A stretch of DNA of 64,000 nucleotides, from contig CM059977.1 of the NCBI GenBank assembly GCA_030490835.1, positions 34,803,676 to 34,867,675 of the forward strand, in the 5' to 3' direction. Each line of letters starts with the position of its first letter. Position 1 is the stretch's first letter. Of this stretch, positions 56,693 to 64,000 are shown one piece after another. The DNA comes from Annona cherimola. Lineage: Eukaryota; Streptophyta; Magnoliopsida; Magnoliales; Annonaceae. The position numbers and the translations under genes were made by a program. The notes beneath the pieces were generated by a model. It was given only the letters and a program-made list of their open reading frames with translations, was not told the origin of the DNA and did not search any database.

Positions 56693-56708
56693 ACCTGCTC
56701 TGATACCA
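56693..56708 (-). promoter_or_regulatory. tRNA-iMet primer-binding site of element A
   Basis: On the minus strand TGGTATCAGAGCAGGT, two bases after the 5' LTR end, is the standard site complementary to the 3' end of plant initiator methionine tRNA. Confidence 0.95.
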
Positions 56709-56710
56709 CT

Positions 56711-58456
56711 TGTTGGTCCCGAGTTAGTGGCAAAACCCAAGAGGGGAGGGGTGAATTGGGTTCTTTAAAAAATCTTTGGTAAATAAAGACTTAACCCCTT
56801 GAGTAATTAATCCCCTTTTGAAAAGAGCTAGAGAGCAATAAAGATAAAACAGAAAAAAGAAATATAACACAAGATTTATAGTGGTTCGGGCAAACCTTCC
56901 CTACTCCACTCTTCCAAGCTCACACTCCGTTGTGACTTGGGTTCCACTATGTATTCCAAGAATACACTTAGAGTCACTTGCTCTCTTCTAGATTCAAAGC
57001 TCTAGGGGGCATATACAACTAGAGCCACTTGCTCTCTTCTAGATTCAAAGCTCTAGGGGGCATATACAACTAGAGCCACTTGCTCTCTTCTAGATTCAAA
57101 GCTCTAGGGGGCATATACAATCACTTGCACAAGTAGGTGATGAGTCTCACTCCAATCACACCCTACTTTGCATACACTTGATCTTAGCTACCCAAGCTAA
57201 ATCAAGATTTATACAACCAAATAAAGAAATGAATAAAAACTACACTTTACAGATTTGTGTAGGCAGTTTTGAGCTCGAGGAAGAAATGAAAAACAGCTGG
57301 GATGATGATCGTTGAAGCAACCTGCAGTTTGAAACTCTTTCTTCCTTTGAAACACTCAAATATGGAGAAAAGGGATTTGAAAGTCTTTCTTGCACTTCTT
57401 TTCTCTCTATGATCCTTAGAGTAGTGTCACTTGTCTTCCCACGTTCATTTGAATGTCCTTTTATAGATTGAGGAAAATATGAACGTTGTAGAAGTGGTTA
57501 GCGTGCAATAAATGAACTCCAACGTTCGAAAATTTGACCGTTATACTCCAAGTCGAAGATGAAGTCGACTTGGCCTGCGACTTGGCTTCCAAGTCGTACA
57601 TGGAGTCGACTTGGCCTGCGACTTGGGTTCTTCAGAAACTCAAGTCTGAGACTTGGGTCGACTTGGCTTTCAGACTTTAACTCAAGTCGATCCTGAAGTC
57701 GACTTGGGTTGCGACTTGGCTTGGTCTATTGCAAAAATGCCTTGATCTTCTTGAAGTGTCTTGAATCTTGCAAACCATTTGAAAGCTTTGAGTCCTTGCA
57801 CAATATATGTATGTTCCTTGCTTTGCTTTGGACTCACTTGGTCTTTATGACTTAGGTATTACTGCATTTGGAAGCTAGCTTGAAGATTTGCTTTGAGCTT
57901 GATAGACTTGATTTGAATGTAGAACATGATTCTTGACTTTGAAATTGACTCATTTGTTTTTCATCTTGATTCCTTGGACTTGAGTGATAAATCCTCTTGA
58001 ATATCTTGAAAACTGCATCTTTGAAAGTTTGAACATCTCAAGTCGTGGATGGAGTCGACCTGGCCTGCGACTTCACCCAAGTCGCACCTGGAGTCGACTT
58101 CGTTTGCGACTTCGTTATGTTCGTTTCCACTTTTCAGCTCTGGATACCCCAAGTCGATGCTGGAGTCGACTTCGTCTGCGACTTGACTTCCCAAGTCGCA
58201 AGTGGAGTCGACTTGACCTGCGACTTCACCTGTTGCCTTTTGGGATTCATTCTCAAGTCGATATTTGAGTCGACTTTGGGATCGACTTCACCCAAGTCGA
58301 AGTCCAAGTCGACTTGGAGATCGACTTGACCTCTTTGCTTTCCTTAAACATTTAGCAATCATATTAGTACCTTTTATATACTCAAAATTAGTTCTTGTTA
58401 ATCATCAAAACTCAAGATTTGGTCAACTTTTATTGTTTTAAACATTGTTTCCAACA
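56711..58456 (-). repeat. 5' LTR of element A
   Basis: Same length as 47568-49313 and nearly identical. It holds the promoter: two GTCGAC clusters (57564-57703 and 58054-58313), then a TATA box at 57457-57465, then the 51-bp triplicate and the R/U5 region toward the primer site. Confidence 0.95.
57457..57465 (-). promoter_or_regulatory. TATA box of the element A LTR promoter
   Basis: Minus-strand CTATAAAAGG is a strong TATA match about 100 bp downstream of the nearest GTCGAC copy. Transcription should begin about 25-35 bp further on, near 57425. Solo LTR C (46369-46376) and element B (13886-13894) have TATA-like sequences at the equivalent place. Confidence 0.65.
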
Positions 58457-58461
58457 TTATC

Positions 58462-59628
58462 CACCTGCCTAGTCATGTTCTCCGTTTATTCCATGGGGCA
58501 AAATAAACCTCATGCAATCCTTTGCACGAGTGAGACATTAGCAACGTATAACAGATAGTAGGTATTTAAATATCAAGGGTTATGATTATATCAACTATAA
58601 TTCCAAACCGATGGTCACCATGATGGAGATCTGGCAACATCTTCCCAAAATTTGTCACAATTTGACAGCAAAGAACCACATAAATGAAAGAACACGCTTG
58701 TAACAACTCTAAGTATCCACAACTAATGCAACCATTAAACCTATGACAGCAAAAAAAACCTCAAATTATAATCATTTCCATGATTCCCATCTCATAATCG
58801 TCATTATACATGGAAGCGAGGATATAACCTATGACGAAAATAAGTATACATTTATAAATCACAAATACAACAACAAAGCGTTTGCAAGTTATACATCAAT
58901 AAACCACAACCCAATATTTCACATACATCCCAACACTCAAACATAATACATACACATGTATATTTTCCATCTCATGTATAACATAACTTATACTTGATAC
59001 AATGCTTATAATATTAGTCCTACTAAAAATATCAAAAAATAAACATGTCTAAGCAAACTCAAAAAATAGGTGTGGTTAGTGAAAATAATGGCAGACCCAT
59101 GCTAAATTCATCATGTATGTCCTGTCATCACTTCAATGTAGCTAGTCCTATATAATCAAGTTATGTCATAATGTGCCATAAACATAAGTATATCGAACTA
59201 TCCTTATGTCTGTCAAGGGTCATGAATAACTCTATCCTTATGTTTTTTTTATTGAAACTCTATCCTTATGTTAGTTAAAAGTCATGAACAGCCTTATGCA
59301 AACTATACACATGTATCAATCATGCCTATGAATCATGCTCAAACCAAAATCATGCTTTATGCTCATTTTATAAAACCATATATCACAAGGTTTCACAAAA
59401 TCATGTCAAAACTCATAACCAAACCATTTCCAAAAGGCTAAGCCCAAAATCAATAAAATTAATGTGCAACATGAGAAATCCAAAATCTAAATCAACCCAA
59501 CAGAAATCCAAATATTATTGACTCCATCTATCACTCAAACCATACTAATGTATAGTTTTGCCTTACCAAATCACATCATCCATCAAATTCAAGTTGTCAT
59601 ACCTTCAACATAAGGGTTGCACAATCTA
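58462..59628. other. Intergenic DNA right of element A
   Basis: About 1.2 kb with many CATG/CATA words and short open frames, but no recognised gene or element. It may be part of an old LTR, though no ends were found. Confidence 0.4.
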
Positions 59629-59894
59629 GGGCGTGTTTGGTAACAACAAAAAGTTGTCAATTTAAAACTTTTCACTCTCCACAACTACCCTATTTTTTAA
59701 TTATTTATTCACATTTTTCTATACAACTACCCTACTTTTCAATCATTTCTACACAACTACCAACACAGCAAACCTATCTATTTCAACTTTATCATATTTA
59801 TTCATCATCATTACCCTTATCATATCACATCATTTGACAACTTCTCATCTCTAATACTTTTCGTCAAAAGTTTTATCCATTCCCAAACACACCC
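59629..59894. mobile_element. Tourist-like (PIF/Harbinger) MITE
   Basis: Starts GGGCGTGTTTGG and ends CCCAAACACACCC, inverted repeats of the Tourist type. CTA trinucleotides flank it (59626-59628 and 59895-59897). The subterminal AAAAGTTGTCAATT and AAAAGTTTTATCC regions pair loosely. 266 bp, non-coding. Confidence 0.7.
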
Positions 59895-59897
59895 CTA

Positions 59898-60400
59898 ATC
59901 CACAATACAACCACAACCTCAAGCAATCAAATTCATACCTAACTCAAATCATGCCCTCATATAAATCAAGCTAACATAGATCCATTCCATTTAAAGAGTA
60001 ATTCTTACATATCCTCAAGCATGTGCATCAACTCATTCATATCATCAAGGTCTTACACACTCATTTCTACATAACTTTCTTACATTAAGTCTCGCTATCA
60101 AAGACAAAAGTAACATGTAGAAACCTCTTATATTCTATGCTAATACATCTAAATTGAAACCAATATATTCCATAAGCATGAAAATTACTTCCACATCATA
60201 AATTTCATGGGTTTCTACAAAATTCCAAAATTCAAATGTTTCCAACTTCTTCTTATCAACCCAATCGCCTAAAACAATCAAAATAAAACAATATAATCAT
60301 GATGCCCATAAATAACATCAAACAACATGTTTTCAACTCAAATCCATAGTTTTATGAAGAATGGTGATGCCCATAAATAACATCAAACAACATGTATATC
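59898..60400. other. Intergenic DNA, no gene seen
   Basis: AT-rich with CATCATC-like words. A short direct repeat, GATGCCCATAAATAACATCA, occurs at about 60300 and again at about 60366. Confidence 0.4.
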
Positions 60401-61029
60401 ATGTGATATACTGTTAGTTCTGCTATTGGTGATGAAGAGTGGTGGCTCTACATCAATGGAGGAGGAAGTTAAAGGGGTCAAAAATGGTGAATTCAAGAAA
60501 AGCTTCTGCCTGAATTGATCCTCTTAAGCGTTGGTGTACGATTTTGTGGGAGACGAACTGCAGATTTTTCAGGTTAAGGTTGCATATTTTCTTTTTGAAG
60601 TGTATGTTGTTATCATTCCCTCAGTGGATGATAGAGTACATGAGAGCCCTATGGGGCAATGGCAATGTTTGGCGATATATTTAGGGAGGGAGTCTGATTG
60701 CTAATAATCGATTTTTCACGGGAAATCTTATGTATGTGTATAATTTTTGTTTAACACAATTGACTCTAGTGCCTAGAATTGGATATTGACTTCTGAAATG
60801 TTGGGGAGAAAGCATAGTGTGTCGATGAACTAGAATTTCTTTTCTCAGTTCGCAGTATTGATGAATCTGGCGGAGTATGCCTTCTAACATTTCACGTCAG
60901 CAGTCGGGGTAATGAACTTAATAGATAAGGCTTCATCTTGTATAGGGGATGGAAGGGTGAATTTTTTTATGTGCATGTGATCTAGGGTCAAGAGGATTCG
61001 GAGTTACTGTAGTCTGGAATGAGGAAATT

Positions 61030-61893
61030 GTGATGGGTCAGAAAGTTATTAGGTCAGTTGAAAAAGTGTTGGCTGGAGAGGCAAATGCTTCGCATGAGCA
61101 AGGGGTCGTGTTAGCACAAAAAGTTGCGCCTAAAAAGGGCCTTGTTGTTAGGGAAAAGACAGATGGTATCCAAGAGAAGGTAACTATGTCTAAGCCTATT
61201 ATGTTTGTGCCTACTTAGAGGGTTTGTTCTTCATCATCGCTTGATTATGAGGGTATTTACTCATAGATCTTTAAGGGAGCATTTCTGCCCAAGAAAGAGA
61301 GAAAACAAAAGGGAGAAAAATTAGAGGAGATGTGGAAATATTTGAAGAAGGGATATGTTGATGGTATAGGTGACCTTTCTTTGATGGAGGTTCACTGGTA
61401 TGACATGATGAAAATTTTGGGTAAGTTTGAGGAGGACTTTCAATCAGAATGAGTATAAACAATGCCTTGATCAAGATATTGAGGAGAACAAAGTCTGAGT
61501 CAGAGGAGTTAAGAGAGAAAGCTATAAAAATTATGGCCGATCATGAAGAAAAACTACGTGCTGCCAATGCCGAGATCCGAAAGCAAAGGGAGCATTGTGA
61601 TATGTTGAAAATAAATGCCAAAAGCTTTAAAAAATAGTTTAACGGAGGAAGCACAAAAGGGGCCTAATGAGGAGGAAATAGAGAGACTCAAAGTAGTTTT
61701 ATCAGCACAAAGAGAGAAATCTGAACAGAAGAGAATAGATTTTGGTAAAAGGAGTTATAAAAAAGGATTTAATGTTTGTATTGATAAAATTTCGCAAGTT
61801 GATGCAGGATTTGATGTTTCGAAAGTTAGTGGGTATGACATCTCCGATAGTGAAGAGGATGAAGTAGAAGATACTAGTTCTGAATACTTATAA
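61030..61893 (+). pseudogene. Coiled-coil transposon-associated ORF, broken
   Basis: Open pieces at 61030-61218, 61449-61637 and 61615-61893 overlap or abut in different frames and form one charged, helical product. The middle piece (EELREKAIKIMADHEEKLR..) and the next (EEEIERLKVVLSAQREKSEQ) are coiled coil. The end, SYKKGFNVCIDKISQVDAGFDVS then an acidic SDSEEDEVEDTSSEY tail, resembles the C-terminus of plant 'gypsy-type transposase' (PF04195-like) proteins. It lies antisense to, and downstream of, the Gypsy integrase remnant at 62450-63190. A frameshift at 61620 and earlier stops suggest decay. Function unknown. Confidence 0.45.
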
Positions 61894-62029
61894 AGGAGCA
61901 ACGTTTTTGGGGAAAATATTGTCTTTAGTATGGGCAGTGGGCTTGTTGATGAACTATTTGATACTGTTGTTGAATGTGAATCTATGATGCTAGGGCCTTT
62001 TTTCTTTCGCAGGCACAAGGTCTATTTAA

Positions 62030-62323
62030 CTTGGTGAGGTTGGTATAACCCTTTTGCTTTGTTGGGTTGCTAGACCCTTTTTATTTAATGGTGATGTTGT
62101 TACCCTTTGTTTGGGTAACCAACCCTTTTATTTAGATGGGGGTGTGGTAGCCTCTTTATTCGGTTCACTAACCCTTTTGTTTGGATTGGGGTGCCATAGC
62201 CCCTTTGCTTGGGTCACTAACTCTTTTGTTTAGATGGAGGTGCAGTAGGTTCTCTGCTTGGGTTATTAACCCTCTTTTTTGAATGGGGGTGCGGTAGCTC
62301 CTTTGCTTGGGTAACTAACCCTT
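62030..62323. repeat. Minisatellite, about 49-bp unit, six copies
   Basis: Six successive units share GGGGTG, GGTAGC(C)CCTTTG, CTTGGGT, A(C)TAACCCTTTTG and TTTAGATGG. Two middle copies are exactly 49 bp. Copies differ by several substitutions each, so the array is not very recent. Confidence 0.85.
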
Positions 62324-62449
62324 TTGACTATGCGTAAAAGTGTTTCAAATGTTGTGCATTCCATACTCTAGATATAGATTGATCTTTCGTTATTTCTAAT
62401 TCGTAAGACCTGTTATTGAATGATTTTCATATGCGAAATGAGTCATCCC

Positions 62450-63190
62450 CATTTAAAAAAAATTATAGTGATTGTACTCTGATGAAAAAATTACTTTTTG
62501 CAAGATTAGATTACCCACGATGTGAGTTTTGTGTTTTATTTTTTTGTTGAAATGACGGGCTAACTAATGTTGGTAAAGGATGAGTTTTTGTGTAGCTTCA
62601 TTTTAGAGTTTTTCTAAGAGGTCTAGAATTTCCATTTCTAGTTGTGGCCATTGACAGTATTTGAAAGACATGTCAATTGGAATGAGATATTTCAATGGAG
62701 AGGATTGTTTCTATGCCATATATAAGTTTATATGGAGTGTGGTTTGTTGCTCTTCTAAGGATAGTATCGTAAGCCCAAATTACATTGGGCAAGATATCTA
62801 CTCAGTTTTTGTGTTCATCTCATAGTCTTTTTAGAGAGCTTCTTTTAAGATTCTATTAATTCCTTCAACTTACCCATTGCTTTGGTGGTATACAACGGAA
62901 GCAAATTTGTGATATATATTGTTGCTAGTGCAAAATTCTTTAAAGTGTCGACTCTTGAATTGCTTTTCATTGTTTGTGATAATAGTTTGGGATATGCCAA
63001 ATTTGCATATTATTTGACCTCGTATAGAATAATAATTTGGTTGGAGGTGATGGAACTAAGGGCTTTGGCTTCTACCCATTTAGAAAATTAATCAATGGTG
63101 ACAACTATGAATTTAGGATTTTTAGGAGCAATAGGCAAATTACTTACTAGGTCTATACCTCATTGGTTGAAAGGTCATGATTCGAAAATG
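62450..63190 (-). pseudogene. Ty3/gypsy integrase remnant
   Basis: On the minus strand from about 63130, broken frames give VVTID.FSKWVEAKALSS, then TIITNNEKQFKSRHFKEFC, then VVYHQSNGQVEGINR. This is the D-x(n)-D-x35-E core of Gypsy integrases; the usual second 'TDNG' reads TNNE. The C-terminal part follows down to about 62450. Stops and frame changes are frequent. The upstream reverse transcriptase would lie beyond 63190, but it is cut off by the next LTR. Confidence 0.8.
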
Positions 63191-63196
63191 GGTTAC

Positions 63197-64000
63197 TGAT
63201 AACTCGTGAAAATGCGAGTTATCATGGCCCATTTTAGACTATTTTTGCATGTTAGTCCAAGGGATTAGGCTTAGTTTGCATCTATTTAGCTAGATTTTCA
63301 CTCATTTTGCATTTTAGGAGCATTATACAGTTTTTATGCATTTTTAGTATAAATTAGGCAGATTTAGTTCATTTATTTAATTCATTCATTTTTTGCAGGA
63401 AGGATGGGCAATTACAGGCATGCGGGAGAGTCAAATGCATAACAGAGCCAAGTGAAGAAGAATGGGGGTTGGCGCCCAGGCACCACCCTACATGCCTTAG
63501 CCAGAATCTCCAGCACCTCACACAACAGAAGGCTTCTAGAGAGTTGGCGCCTAGGCACCACTTCACTAACATGCAGACAAGTTCTAGAGGAATTTTTTTG
63601 TTAAAAGATAGAATTGCTTCTAGGGAGTTGGCACCTAGGTGCCATGGCATGATCATACAAGTATTTTGAAGAGTTTTTAAGTAACAAAACATCCAGGAAG
63701 TTGGCACCAAGGAGCCAAGGCATGAACTCCCAGGACATTCAGAAAGGTTTCAAAGTCACCCAGCACAGAGCTAGCGCTTAGGCGCTACTACACATCCGTA
63801 CGCACGGGTTTCTGCACGTGTGCTGCGCAAACCAACTTGTTTAAATAGAAACCTAGGGGGTCGTGCGCGAGAGAGAGCCCGAATGGAATAGACACCCAAA
63901 GAAGGAAAAGAACTCGTTTGAAGCGCGAATTGAAGAGAAGATTCAACCCCGTTGGTGAAAACTGCCAGAAAACCAGTTTTCTCTTCAACCTTCTATTTTT
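63197..64000 (+). mobile_element. LTR of another retrotransposon (Athila-like), running off the window
   Basis: It starts TGATAACTCGTGAAAATGCG and then AGTTATCA, an inverted-repeat start like Athila-type Gypsy LTRs, and interrupts the Gypsy integrase remnant. It contains five repeats with a GGCGCC(T)AGG-CACC core at about 63466, 63544, 63630, 63702 and 63772. A +-strand reading is favoured by a TTTTTGCAGGA-type word at about 63391, but the far end and any internal region lie outside the window. Confidence 0.55.
63464..63790. repeat. Interspersed palindromic repeats in the terminal LTR
   Basis: Core words are TTGGCGCCCAGGCACCA, TTGGCGCCTAGGCACCA, TTGGCACCTAGGTGCCA, TTGGCACCAAGGAGCCA and TAGCGCTTAGGCGCTA, about 70-86 bp apart. 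Each is a near-perfect palindrome centred on CTAGG/CCAGG. The sequences between them are only loosely similar. Confidence 0.8.

Larger units (their letters stand above)
47568..58456 (-). mobile_element. Copia element A: recent LTR retrotransposon with an extra ORF
   Basis: A structurally complete 10.9-kb element read on the minus strand. Both LTRs are 1746 bp (47568-49313, 56711-58456), start TGTTGG and end CCAACA on +, and differ at five positions by my comparison. TTATC flanks it on both sides (47563-47567, 58457-58461). In transcription order it has a 5' LTR, tRNA-iMet primer site, gag, protease, integrase, reverse transcriptase, RNase H, an extra sense ORF and a polypurine tract. Two zinc knuckles in gag, large size and an ORF after pol suggest the SIRE-like branch (inference). 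A stop and a deletion disrupt pol, so this copy cannot encode all its functions. Confidence 0.95.

Noticed and set aside
1..64000. CRISPR arrays, operons, rRNA genes or intact tRNA genes
   Set aside because: None seen; the regular repeats present are LTR-internal arrays or minisatellites of eukaryotic transposons.

Overview
This window is nuclear DNA of a flowering plant (species not determinable from the sequence). The evidence is two long intronless PLS-type pentatricopeptide-repeat (PPR) genes, plant-type LINEs with a C-terminal RNase H domain, Copia and Gypsy LTR retrotransposons with plant signatures, hAT and Tourist-like MITEs, and tRNA-derived SINEs. Gene density is very low: the only apparently intact host genes are the two PPR genes on the + strand at 20394-23219 (DYW class) and 25719-28472 (E class). 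Both are predicted organellar RNA-processing factors. Almost everything else is transposon-derived, much of it nested and decayed.

Layout. 165-12756: one old LINE split by a probable solo LTR (about 2253-3803) and by a decayed + strand Copia element (3889-8781); a 12-bp direct repeat brackets the whole block. 13251-17296: internally deleted minus-strand Copia element 'B', with a foldback MITE inserted in it. 17302-20393: mostly AT-rich non-coding DNA with a SINE-like copy, a foldback MITE and a Tourist-like MITE just upstream of the first PPR gene. 20394-28472: PPR genes separated by a hAT MITE and a SINE-like copy. 30038-34190: second decayed LINE. 34700-42300: AT-rich foldback elements, a SINE with a clear target duplication, MITEs and a 1.5-kb foldback element carrying non-repeat cargo. 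42630-45130: MITE interrupted by a 1758-bp hAT element that appears to carry a gene fragment. 45656-46960: solo LTR 'C'. 47568-58456: young, structurally complete minus-strand Copia element 'A'. 59629-59894: Tourist-like MITE. 60400-63190: Gypsy remnant with integrase on the minus strand and a coiled-coil ORF on the opposite strand. 63197-64000: start of a further LTR that runs off the window.

The most interesting system is the Copia family A/B/C. Element A has 1746-bp LTRs with five differences seen by eye, a perfect 5-bp target duplication, a tRNA-iMet primer site, gag with two zinc knuckles, pol, and an extra sense-strand ORF after pol encoding a 526-residue 'putative plant transposon protein'-like product. 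Its pol is broken by a stop and by a deletion that removes the middle integrase catalytic residue, so it probably moved in trans. Arrays of the palindrome GTCGAC, spaced near 20 or 40 bp (about two or four helical turns), lie upstream of the TATA box in the LTRs of A and C, in decayed form in B, and again upstream of the extra ORF. This suggests a shared regulatory module rather than coding sequence.
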